NCBI GenBank assembly: GCA_903772945.1
Contig: CAICTM010001431.1
Coordinates: forward strand, 1 to 29,454
Reading direction: 5' to 3'
Origin: Seminavis robusta
Lineage: Eukaryota; Bacillariophyta; Bacillariophyceae; Naviculales; Naviculaceae
Length of the DNA: 29,454 nt
Made by a program: the position numbers and the translations under genes. The notes under the pieces were generated by a model. That model saw nothing but the letters and a program-made list of their open reading frames with translations. It did not search any database and was not told the origin of the DNA. Below, piece after piece: positions 1 through 8,553 of this stretch. Each line of letters starts with the position of its first letter. Position 1 is the first letter of the stretch.

Positions 1-1234
1 CAAAGTCGCAGACAAACGTGTACGCTCTCTTATCCCATTCTTTGTTAGTGTCTCGAATTGCTTCAGCTTTCTTCAAATTGAAGAGATCTCTCTGACGTCT
101 TGCCATTTCGACATGGAAGTTTGCCTTGATGACCATGTCTTCATAAGGAATAGCCGCCCTGTACCGGTCTTCCACACTGGTGTAGGGATCGAGCATTGCA
201 ATTGCGTCCTCCCAGTCATCCTCATCTTCCGTCTCGTCATCTCTGCCAAAGCGATGGACGTATTTGTGTTGATTCTGGAAGATGTCGCATTCCCCACAAA
301 TGTGTTCCCTAGGGCGCTGAATGTAAAGCTTTGTGTATTCCTTTTTCCAGAAGATTCGAAAGGTGCTCCACGCTGGAATCTTGTCTGCTGTGACTTTCTG
401 TTCTGTTCCCTTCTCTGTCTTCTTGAGAATCCGTGCCTTGGTGTCCCACTTGATTGTCCAGCCAAGTTCTCCTACGAATCGGTTGTAGAGTCCCCGCTTC
501 GTCATGCACGATGGAAGTTCAACCATTTCCAGATCGTCGTTCGCCAACTCGATTGTTGTTGTAATTCCTTCACAGATTTGCTGCCTCACCACCTTGGTTG
601 CACGAGGCGTGGCAAGCTCCTTCATTGTGTTAAAGAACTCATGCAAAACATTGTGTGTCTCTTGACACATCCTGTTGGATGGCTTTCCCTTCAGACCATG
701 AACCGGATCTTTGTTGTCTTTTGCAAATTTCACAGCGGCGCTCCATTGGCTTCTTCCTATTCCAAGGATCTGAGCGAGGGCATTCTTGCAGATGAATCTG
801 TTGGTGGAACCTGGCAGGAGATGCACTCGGTGTTGATCCTTCCGCCGATGACCAAGAAGAATATATGCCGCTCCCATGGCTGATCTGATCCATTCTTTCA
901 AAATTCTTTTTCTTTCAGCAAATCCATACTTGCAAAACAGCAGCATGCCCTTGACACATTCATCCAGGTCATCACTATCAAGCTCGGGCCTCAGCTCATT
1001 CAGGCAGCTGCACTTGCTCTTCCTTCCAGGATTGGTGGTAACGTCGTAGCAGAATGGTTGAGCCAATGCTTTCTCGACATACTCTTTGAAAGCATCCAAG
1101 ACTTCGTTTTCATCTTCTTCCTCCAGATCCTTTCGGCCTTTGATGGAGCAGTAGGGAACCAGGGGGCTGGCAGCTAGTCTAGTGGTGGTAGTAACAGTGG
1201 CAGAGGCTCCTAGAGCGATCGTAGAGGGGGCCAT
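1..1234 (-). CDS. transposase-like protein, 5' part (runs off window)
   Basis: A minus-strand frame is open from the ATG at 1234 to the left edge (411 codons, no stop), so the C-terminal part is missing. The protein starts MAPSTIALGAS. It has an acidic stretch near residues 35-45, a basic helix-rich middle part, a CxxC pair at about residues 313-316 (ICGECDIF) followed by Gln/His residues, then an HVEMARRQR helix at 374-382, and ends at the edge with YTFVCDF. A zinc-knuckle CxxC followed by an H-x3-A-x2-Q-R helix and a hydrophobic strand ending in Asp is the order seen in many eukaryotic DDE-type transposase-like proteins, where that Asp would be the first catalytic acid. The other catalytic residues lie outside the window, so the family is inferred. 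Three foldback elements lie just upstream, which fits a mobile-element neighbourhood. Confidence 0.5.
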   Translation of the reverse strand, partial: MAPSTIALGASATVTTTTRLAASPLVPYCSIKGRKDLEEEDENEVLDAFKEYVEKALAQPFCYDVTTNPGRKSKCSCLNELRPELDSDDLDECVKGMLLFCKYGFAERKRILKEWIRSAMGAAYILLGHRRKDQHRVHLLPGSTNRFICKNALAQILGIGRSQWSAAVKFAKDNKDPVHGLKGKPSNRMCQETHNVLHEFFNTMKELATPRATKVVRQQICEGITTTIELANDDLEMVELPSCMTKRGLYNRFVGELGWTIKWDTKARILKKTEKGTEQKVTADKIPAWSTFRIFWKKEYTKLYIQRPREHICGECDIFQNQHKYVHRFGRDDETEDEDDWEDAIAMLDPYTSVEDRYRAAIPYEDMVIKANFHVEMARRQRDLFNLKKAEAIRDTNKEWDKRAYTFVCDF

Positions 1235-1644
1235 GGTGTCAGTTTCTATTATCGTGGAAGCTTTTTTGTAATGAGAAAATGACCGAAATCGGCTTCGGGA
1301 CTGCTTTCATTGGCAGTCACGAGCCCAAAAACCGTTGCTTGCGAACGACGCCGGATTTGTCGTTAACTTAACTAAGATGGAACGATAGATTCCAAACGTT
1401 CAATCACTATGTTCTATACATCGCTGGATAGCTAACATTTTAAATTTTTTCGCACAACACAAATGCTATTACGCCCTAGTGACTCCCACGGGACAGACGG
1501 ACAGACTGTGGTGCTCGATCTTATTCGCCCTGTCTTATTTGTGCTGAACTGAATCCATCAGCACCTCCAGGTAAAACAGAGGTAATTGAAAAAACTTTTT
1601 TTGGAAAAAAGAAAATCACTCTTTTAAGTTGAGTCCCACTCAGA
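1235..1644. other. upstream region of the transposase-like gene
   Basis: AT-rich spacer between the transposase-like start codon and the first foldback element. No coding frame, RNA gene or clear promoter motif could be supported. Confidence 0.4.
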
Positions 1645-1957
1645 CAGCTGTCTTAATTCAAGCATAAGACAATAACTCTGTCTTAAGACAGCCGTCTTAA
1701 ACTTAAGACGATGACCGTCTTAAAGAAGTCATTGTCTTATGCTTAAGACGATGTCTTTTTTGTGTCAGGAGGATGGAGTAGTTTTATAATTTAATGACTA
1801 AACAATCTCCACATCCCCCTGAATGTTTCAGACGCCGTCTTATGTATAAGACAATGACCGTCTTAAGACAATGACTGTCTTATGTTTAAGACGGTCTTAT
1901 ACTCTATAAGACAGCCGTCTTAAGACAGAGTCATCGTCTGATACTTTAAGACAGCTG
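1645..1957. mobile_element. foldback element A built from GTCTTAAGAC-type repeats
   Basis: The ends are a 12-nt inverted pair: CAGCTGTCTTAA at 1645-1656 and its reverse complement at 1946-1957. Inside, the words GTCTTA and TAAGAC occur many times, often joined as the palindrome GTCTTAAGAC. The left half (about 1645-1760) aligns imperfectly with the reverse complement of the right half (about 1825-1957), so the whole element could fold into one long hairpin around a spacer at about 1760-1825. It has no coding capacity. It reads as a non-autonomous foldback or MITE-like element; no convincing target-site duplication was seen. Confidence 0.55.
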
Positions 1958-2057
1958 GTTATCTTGTAAATTTTAACAAAACTGTTTATAGCTTTTTTCC
2001 AAGAATCAATCTTTTTACCCCAAGGTGCAGAGGCAATGGCTCTCTATTTTGCTACCA

Positions 2058-2504
2058 GGAGCATTCCTCAATCGTGCATGAAACTGACCCTAAAATAGGG
2101 TCGGATTTAGGGTCGGATTCCCTTTAGGGTCGGGTTTCGAAACCGACCCTAAAAATAGGGACGTTTTCTGGAAAATAGGGACGGTTTCTGAAAAACCGTC
2201 CCTAATTTAGGGTCAGGTTTCGTTTTTGGGTCGGGTTTGAAAAACGTCCCTAAATAGAAACGGGACTGCCTGGTAAATACATTGAAAACGCACAAATATT
2301 AGGGTCGGGTTTCGAAGCCGACCCTAAAAATAGGGACGTTTTCTGAAAAATAGGGACAGTTTCTGAAAAACCGTCCCTAATTCAGGGTCGGGTTTGGTTT
2401 TAGGGTCGGGTTTTGAAACCGTCCCTATATTTAGGGATGGATTCCCTCAAACCAACCCTAAATTAGGGCCGGATTTAAAGTCATGCACGATTGAGGAACG
2501 CTCC
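2058..2504. mobile_element. foldback element B with TTAGGGTCGG repeats
   Basis: A 24-nt terminal inverted repeat at 2058-2081 matches the reverse complement of 2481-2504 at 23 of 24 positions; the shared core is CATGCACGATTGAGGAA. The interior is made of alternating TAGGGTCGGGTTT and AAACCGACCCTAA words and TAGGGACG/CGTCCCTA words, giving many nested palindromes. A segment of about 140 bp starting near 2124 is repeated directly at about 2299 (offset 175) with few differences. No open frame of note. Non-autonomous element by structure; family unknown. Confidence 0.6.
2124..2440 (+). repeat. internal direct repeat of element B
   Basis: Two near-identical copies of about 140 bp, beginning with TTAGGGTCGGGTTTCGAA at 2124 and 2299. 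Differences are scattered single bases (for example CGAAACCG versus CGAAGCCG). Each copy contains the palindromic TTAGGGTCGG/CCGACCCTAA pair and a second TAGGGAC/GTCCCTA pair. Confidence 0.6.
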
Positions 2505-2526
2505 AGCAGACAGACTATGCATAGTT

Positions 2527-2820
2527 CAATTAAGACAGGTCACACTAAAAACCTCAACCATCGGTCTGTCATCGTCCGGAAGCAAGAACTGATTCAGCGA
2601 ATCTAAGTTTCTCGCTCGTGTAGAGTATGTACGGCGCGCTACGGTGCGACAGTGATGGTTTTTGGCGATTAAAGATTCCTTGTTAATCGCTTTTATATAA
2701 GGAGTAGCACACCCCCAGAATCGTCTTTTAAATCTCCAGAAAAGTGCTTCAACCACTCAATAAGGCCGAAACCGACGACGGACGGTCAAGCGCGGATTTT
2801 AGTGTGACCTGTCTTAATTG
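2527..2820. mobile_element. inverted-repeat element C (MITE-like)
   Basis: A perfect 24-nt terminal inverted repeat at 2527-2550 and 2797-2820 (core TTAAGACAGGTCACAC). A TTAA tetramer sits symmetrically inside both ends (2530-2533 and 2814-2817). If those were target-site duplications the true repeat would be the 17 nt starting GACAGGTCAC, which would recall TTAA-targeting elements, but the CAA/TTG outside is also symmetric, so this is uncertain. Element length 294 bp with no coding capacity. It starts only 22 bp after element B and shares the TGTCTTAATT word with element A. Confidence 0.6.
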
Positions 2821-3619
2821 TGAGAGCTGTTTTCGGTGGTATTGGGATTCTGAAGTAAGCGCACGAGAGTGAAATCGTTCATGTTGCGTGCGATCGTGCT
2901 GCCTTGGCTTGTGCAGGGCTCGTTGGGGGGGGTTGCTAGGGATAGTTGTACATGTAAATAGCCATGTGAGCATTGCCGTACACGAAGGGCATGATGCAAT
3001 ACTGTAATTTTGAAGCTATTCTTAGGACCTCAGATAGATCCATATGAAACGGAGGTGCATTGTTTGGTCAAGCTTTCTAGATAATCTATTGCGTCTTGTC
3101 AACCAATGTACATCTCTTTCTATCGGCCAGTTCCACTCCTTGGGAGACAATCACAGCTGGATAGGCTACCTCCAGAGCACCAATATGATACCGTACCTAG
3201 CTAGCTAAAGTACCGCTAGCTAGCTAGTAGAGCTAGTAGTCTACCTATTGCCGATGGGATGGTACATGTACCGGTACCGTTTGGCTCTGAACCGAGGGGG
3301 GCGGACTGTTCTTCTGACGGCTTTGCTGGCCTAGTACGTCCTTCTTCCGCATGCTTGAAGTTGAGAGAAAGATTGCGGAGCAAATTGACAAACGTCACAG
3401 CCTCCTTCGTACGCCTTTGGCACTCGATCGGCATGCATCCGCCAGCGAATGAGGCCATGGTCAGCATGGCATCAAGGATCGACAGGTAGCGTTGACGGAA
3501 TAGCCTTCTCTTGTTGCCATCTCGAAGTCTTTCCTCTCTTTCGTTCGTACTGGCAATCAACCAAGGCGCTGACCAAAGATACCCTCTACTCCAGCAATAA
3601 ATTCACAACGAAGCCAACC
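2821..3619. other. upstream region of the thioredoxin gene
   Basis: About 800 bp without a supported gene. It holds a run of eight G near 2925-2932, CTAG runs at 3197-3204 and 3216-3227, and one GTACCGGTAC palindrome at 3268-3277. The thioredoxin promoter must lie here, but no TATA-type box stands out. Confidence 0.4.
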
Positions 3620-4258
3620 ATGTGGACCAAGACTTTCCTTCTCGTAGTGGCCGTTGCCTACACACAAGCTTTCTCGCCAGTGTCAAGCATCAGCAGAGGC
3701 ATCTTGTCCAGACCCGCACCTCTGAAGGCAGTGGTCGATGTTGACAGTGAGGCCGCCTTTGATAAGACCATCAAGAGTGCAGGTGATTCTTTGGTTATTG
3801 TCGACTACTCCACAACTTGGTGTGGACCATGCAAGGTCATTGCCCCAAAATTTGATGAACTGAGCGAGAAGTACCCTGATGCAGTATTCCTGAAGGTACG
3901 ACTATGACAAGACAGACTTGTGAAGACAAAGTTGGTGGTGATCAGCACTTGGGAGATGTGGTATCGTTCCCGAGTGATGCCTGAGCATCCGCTCCCGCAT
4001 TACGTGGATTGATTCTGCCTGCTGCTTTTTGGATTCCTATTCATCGACTCATTGATTTTGCCTTCTTCCTTTCTTTCTTTCTTTGTGGATGTTTAGGTTA
4101 TTGGCGATGCCACTCCAGAAGCTTCGAAATTGATGAAACGCGAGGGTGTTCGATCTGTTCCCTCCTTCCACTACTTTGTTGGTGGTGAAAAAGTAGATGT
4201 TGTCAATGGTGCCAATGCTGAAGCAATTGAATCAACCATTACCAAGCACACATCGTAA
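3620..4258 (+). CDS. plastid thioredoxin, f-like
   Basis: Two exons, 3620-3895 and 4097-4258, joined in phase 0 across a 201-bp GT-AG intron with a CTTTC-rich acceptor tract; product 145 residues. Residues 1-18 form a signal peptide ending AYTQ-AFSP, the Ala-Phe motif of diatom plastid import. The mature domain has the redox centre WCGPC at 67-71, the following VIAPKFDELSEKY helix, and the cis-proline loop SVPS at about 112-115. The stretch WCGPCKVIAPK...ELSEKY...VFLK closely follows plant thioredoxin f. Such proteins take electrons from ferredoxin via ferredoxin-thioredoxin reductase and reduce regulatory disulfides in plastid enzymes. Start chosen as the first ATG before the signal peptide (context CCAACCATG). 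Assignment to type f rather than m or y is from memory of sequences. Confidence 0.88.
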
Positions 4259-4333
4259 GGGACTGGCTGGATGCGTCGTATTATCTATTTTGTGCAGGCA
4301 AATCATAGCTATTTTGCAATTCCAAAGTAAAAC

Positions 4334-4339
4334 AATAAA
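4334..4339 (+). terminator. possible polyadenylation signal of the thioredoxin gene
   Basis: AATAAA lies 76 nt after the stop codon. Polyadenylation signals in diatoms are weakly defined, so this is only a position match. Confidence 0.25.
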
Positions 4340-4752
4340 CTATACATCTTCCGGTCATGCATTAAGGCCGTCACCAAGCGCTGTTCAGCTTTGCAATGGA
4401 CTGATAACTCCAGATCTATTGGCATTTCAGCACCCATGAGGTATGCAGCTAAGGGCGCGTTCAAATGCTTAAGTGTTCACACAGCACAGTAGATATGTAG
4501 CCTGAACACGGCGTACCCGATACCGTACCGGTACCTTTGATAGCCGCGGAAAGGCGCATCAGGCATGTCTCTGATATTCGTACCGATAGCGCTGGGAGTT
4601 TGTGGTCGCATCTCGTGTGCAACACTTCTGTATGACCATCCAATATCATAGCAAAGCACACGAGGAGCCTGGAGGTTGGATGCAGGAACAGGCACCCAGT
4701 ATGTATTTCAAATGCACCTTGCTGGAGTAGTTGCTCCACCGTGACGAGATGA
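4340..4752. other. intergenic, convergent 3' ends
   Basis: Lies between the 3' ends of the thioredoxin gene (+) and the membrane protein gene (-). Contains a GTACCGGTAC palindrome at 4525-4534. No other structure seen. Confidence 0.4.
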
Positions 4753-5721
4753 TCACACTAGTCTTTTACCTTCCTTTATGGAAGTGTGCTCCATCTGACG
4801 CTTTAACGCTCCACCCAGAAGTAATAGACTGCTTCCCAAGGGCAGCACTGGGTTGCCTTCCATAATCCTTGTAGATTCATCTGTGCCCAACACGAGCGCA
4901 ATGATACCCCACAACACATACCTGTTGATGCGACATTCGAACCGCACCAGAGCCGCCAAGTTTGCCACTGTGACTGCCGTACCAAAGATTTGTCGATCCA
5001 GGAGGTCCGTCAGGATCACAGCCATGCCCATAATCAGAACCATACCATACACCACCAATCCAAACGCTTGGCTGATGATTGCCTTGCGACGTAAAGTCGA
5101 GCTAAAGGCCGTCGTTTGGACAACTGTCAATGCAGCGAGCTGTACGCAGAGCCTGTCTGCCGTGAGGAGACAGTGCACTTTGGCATGGAATTGAGCGCTC
5201 GACATCAAGTACAGCGCCCCTGGTGGTCCCTTCAAATCTCGAATCGTTCTACTGTTCTCTCCTTTCTTCTGGTACCAGTTGGTCACGGCATCTGCAGATG
5301 TCATAGTGGCGTACCGGTATAGTATCAGAGCAGAAGGAATGACTGAAAACTCATTTTTCTTCTTGTTGTTAAGGTTCTTTCGATGCCATGCAATGGCCAT
5401 GAGAGCGAGGCAGCGAACTAGAGCTTCGTATCGATACTGTGGCCAGATTCTGTTTCCATCCGGGTGGCGCTTCCGAGGAATGCCAAACACCAAACCACTC
5501 AGCTGGAGAATAAAGTGAGGAGTAAAGAGAGCCAGCAATTGAAGTCCTGTCAAGGATTCAAAGCCCATATCTGCTCTTGCGTTGAAAGATCCAAAGAACA
5601 AACCGTACTGAACGGCAACATGACACAAGCAATACAAGCCGAGACTGGCGTGAATTCTGTGAAGGTACCATTCTCGACTTGAAGAAAGACTTTCAGAGTC
5701 CTTGAACAAAGCTTGGGGCAT
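4753..5721 (-). CDS. multi-pass membrane protein of unknown function
   Basis: Single-exon frame of 322 residues from ATG at 5721 to TGA at 4753-4755. There is no N-terminal signal peptide, but several hydrophobic segments of membrane-span length are visible: around residues 25-45 (LGLYCLCHVAVQYGLFFG), 60-80 (TGLQLLALFTPHFILQLSG), 225-250 (AFGLVVYGMVLIMGMAVILT), 270-285 (YVLWGIIALVLG) and 300-315 (LGSSLLLLGG). The opening YLHRIHASLGLYCLCHV, with paired His residues near a membrane edge, resembles a group of uncharacterised algal membrane proteins as I remember them, but no function can be named. A lone GTACCGGTAT word lies inside the gene at 5311-5320. Confidence 0.72.
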   Translation of the reverse strand: MPQALFKDSESLSSSREWYLHRIHASLGLYCLCHVAVQYGLFFGSFNARADMGFESLTGLQLLALFTPHFILQLSGLVFGIPRKRHPDGNRIWPQYRYEALVRCLALMAIAWHRKNLNNKKKNEFSVIPSALILYRYATMTSADAVTNWYQKKGENSRTIRDLKGPPGALYLMSSAQFHAKVHCLLTADRLCVQLAALTVVQTTAFSSTLRRKAIISQAFGLVVYGMVLIMGMAVILTDLLDRQIFGTAVTVANLAALVRFECRINRYVLWGIIALVLGTDESTRIMEGNPVLPLGSSLLLLGGALKRQMEHTSIKEGKRLV

Positions 5722-6100
5722 GCTTCACTTCTGATAAGAGAAGATGATGGGTTCTTGTGAGTGTGAATGCAGGTTACTATGCGGTTAGAGGGGACAATGG
5801 GAGTGATTGTGAGTCTGCTTCATCGTGTACGGTTGTTGTTCAATCTCAGCATGGTCGACCATGGCAGTGCACGGAGGGAGGCTGGAGCATTGGGGGGAGA
5901 GGAGGAATGGGGGAGATAATTGGGGGTGGTATCCGGAACCCCCCAAACACGAAGATTCGCTCCTGTGGAATCTTACATTGCATGTTGTATTCTCTTGGGA
6001 TGTCAACGGAGATGATGGAATGTCATCGGAGTGAGAACTTCCTCCTGGAGCGTGTGGATGATGATGATCGACTCCTCATTCTCTCCAACTATAAGGAACC
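5722..6100. other. divergent promoter region with G-rich strand
   Basis: 379 bp between the divergent membrane-protein and GMC oxidoreductase genes. The plus strand is purine-rich with four G runs between 5875 and 5930, followed by a short CCCCCC run near 5940. The small frames here are not supported as genes. Confidence 0.4.
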
Positions 6101-8070
6101 ATGGTCTCCTCGTTCCTTCTAGCGGCTCATCAGCGCTCTTTGTTTGGCAGGAAATGGACCGTTGCATCTCGATTCGTGTCGACCGCTACTACCCAGAACA
6201 CTGCAAATGCTGATAATCCAGACTATGTCGTGGCAGGAGCTGGATCTGCAGGGAGTGTGATTGCCTCTCGATTGGCGCAAGCTGGCAAGTCGGTGACATT
6301 GCTGGAAGCAGGACATTCCGATCGCAGTGGACATGTCAGAGATCTTTTCATTCACATGCCGTAAGTTAGAATACAACAGAAGAAATGACAGTTTTATGCT
6401 AACCTGATCTTATCTGATGCTTCCTTTATCTTTCTTATTTCTTCAGTACTGCCCTGGCATGGCCCATGTCTTCCCCTCGCTACAATTGGGGGTTTGGAGT
6501 CGAGCCGGCACCAGCTTTGGGTGGTCGTGTGATTTCTTGTCCTCGTGGCAAAGGACTGGGAGGATCCTCCAGCATTAACGGCTTGGTCTACGTCCGAGGA
6601 CATCCAGAAAATTTCAATGAGTGGCAACACATGGGAGCAGACGGATGGGACTATGCCTCTGTCTTGCCCTACTTCAAAAAGGCAGAAACTTGGGCCCATC
6701 ACACCAATCACCACGACGACGACAACAATCGCTTGTACAGGGGCGATACAGGTCCCTTGCACGTCAAAAATGGAGACAATGCCGCCAAGACGCCTCTCTA
6801 CGATCTCTTTATTAAGGCTGGATCAGAGGCAGGGTATGGAATGACACCGGATTACAATGCCCAGCGACAAGAAGGATTTGGACCCATGGCCATGACTGTA
6901 TTTCATAGTGGATCACTTCGGGGATGTCGATCCAGTACAGCTTCGGCCTACCTGCATCCTGCAGTGAAGCACCACTCCCCGCAGCTCAAAGTTCAAACCA
7001 ATGCCATGATTCAAAAAGTTATCTTTGACAATCAAGAAGGAGCCAAACCCAGAGCTACGGGGTTGGAGTATCTAGACGGGAAAACCCGCACAATGCAAAC
7101 AATCCACGCCAACCAGGAAGTCATTTTGTGTTTGGGTTCCATTCAATCTCCCCAATTACTGCAAGTCTCAGGCATTGGTGATACGTCCCACTTGCATCAA
7201 ATTGGTGTCACATCCATTGTTCATCACAATCCACATGTCGGTCAAAACCTGCAAGATCATTTGGAACTCTACTTTCAACAAGAAGTCATACCACCCATTT
7301 CCATTGCTCCCGTTTTGTCGAGTTACTGGGAACAACTCAAACTGGGAATTGAGTGGATCTTGACAAGAAAGGGATTGGGAGCCACGAATCAATTCGAGGC
7401 TGCCGCATTTGTCCGGTCGGCCCCCACCAAGCCCTTTCCTGATGTCCAGTTTCATTTCTTACCCGTGGGGATTAGTTACGATGGCGTCACTCTAGCACCC
7501 AGCAAAACAGGCCACAGTCTACAGATTCATATCGGGGCATCTGCTTCCAAGAGTCGGGGTTACGTCAAGGCCAAAACGGCCGATATGAATGAACAGCCCA
7601 AAATCCAATTCAACTACATGAGTCATGACGAGGATTGGATTGATATGAGAAATGCCATTGAAGTAGCACGACAAGTCATGCGACAACCGGTATTAAAGGA
7701 TATCGTGGGAGACGAAATCATGCCGGGGAAGAACGCCAATTTGGATGACTACATTACAGAGCATGTTGAATCGGCCTATCATCCTTGTGGGACGTGTCGC
7801 ATGGGTGCCAGTCAAGACGAAAATCAAGCCGTGGTGGATCCTTGCGGGAGAGTCCATGGCGTAGATGCCTTGCGAGTGGTGGATGCATCAATCTTTCCTA
7901 CCATTACCAACGGCAACTTGAATGCTCCCGTCATTATGGTAGCAGAACGCATGGCCGATCTCATCTTGGGCAAGGAACCATTGCCCCCAGTGGAACTCTC
8001 AGCAGGCAATGAACCGTGGGTGCCTCCTGAGAATGGAACGGATCGAGAGAATTCACCCATGGTGCCATAG
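6101..8070 (+). CDS. GMC oxidoreductase, probably choline dehydrogenase
   Basis: Exons 6101-6360 and 6447-8070 flank an 86-bp intron (GTAAGT...TTCAG, phase 2); product 627 residues. The N-terminus is Arg/Ser-rich with few acids, which suggests a mitochondrial presequence. The FAD-binding beta-alpha-beta motif DYVVAGAGSAGSVIASRLA is at about 41-59. GMC signature 1 (GGSSSINGLVYVRG) is at about 125-138 and signature 2 (GSIQSPQLLQVSGIG) at about 317-331. The catalytic His lies in YHPCGTCRMG (about residue 532), and the second active-site position is the Asn of GNLNAP (about 579). These motifs and the LRVVDASIFP tail match choline dehydrogenases (BetA/CHDH), which oxidise choline to betaine aldehyde for glycine betaine synthesis. 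Other GMC substrates cannot be excluded. Start ATG has the context GGAACCATGG. Confidence 0.9.
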
Positions 8071-8553
8071 CAAAAGTTGTCGGGATGCTGTCGGCATGGT
8101 GGACAGGAATGTAGCTATCGCAGCTAGCGCCACGATATCTAAGTACCGGTACATGAAAGATCGCCATAGACTCAACTACATGGGTCTCTCGCAGCCCGCA
8201 AGCCGCAGTCTTCATAGGCAGGCGGTGTAAACCGGTGGCCCTGAACCAAGTGCTTCAAAGGCGCCGACAGAGGTGGCGTCGCCAACAATGCCACTAGCTA
8301 GGAGCGGAAAGGGACACTATATCCACGGATGCAGTGTAACCTGTACCGGTACTTTGCTGGCTGACATCGATCAAGTACCGGTACCGGTAGCTGTTGCATC
8401 TACATTTTACTACATGCTATAAGACTAGAGAACAGGGTCTTGACATCCACTAGCGTGGCTGTTTGAACTGGAGAAACGCAGATGACACTAGCTCTTGAAG
8501 CGTCTCGGTTGTGCTTCATAGTGATTCCTGTTTGTTTTTCAGAGACTTGTGCT
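8071..8553. other. intergenic with clustered GTACCGGTAC palindromes
   Basis: Region between convergent genes. Three exact GTACCGGTAC copies (8143-8152, 8343-8352, 8375-8384), the last overlapping a further near copy. No gene supported. Confidence 0.5.

Noticed and set aside
113..883. 256-residue plus-strand open frame
   Set aside because: It lies opposite the longer transposase-like frame, whose protein has coherent motifs. The plus-strand translation has no recognisable domain.
1640..1960. CRISPR array
   Set aside because: Repeats are short, palindromic, unevenly spaced and without unique spacers of constant length, in a eukaryotic context.
2101..2480. Interstitial telomere array (TTAGGG repeats)
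   Set aside because: TTAGGG occurs repeatedly but always as part of TTAGGGTCGG palindromes and never in tandem, and the block is bounded by terminal inverted repeats.
3216..3560. 114-residue minus-strand frame in the thioredoxin upstream region
   Set aside because: Its first codon is TTG rather than ATG, it spans CTAG and GTACCGGTAC repeats, and it overlaps the probable thioredoxin 5' UTR.
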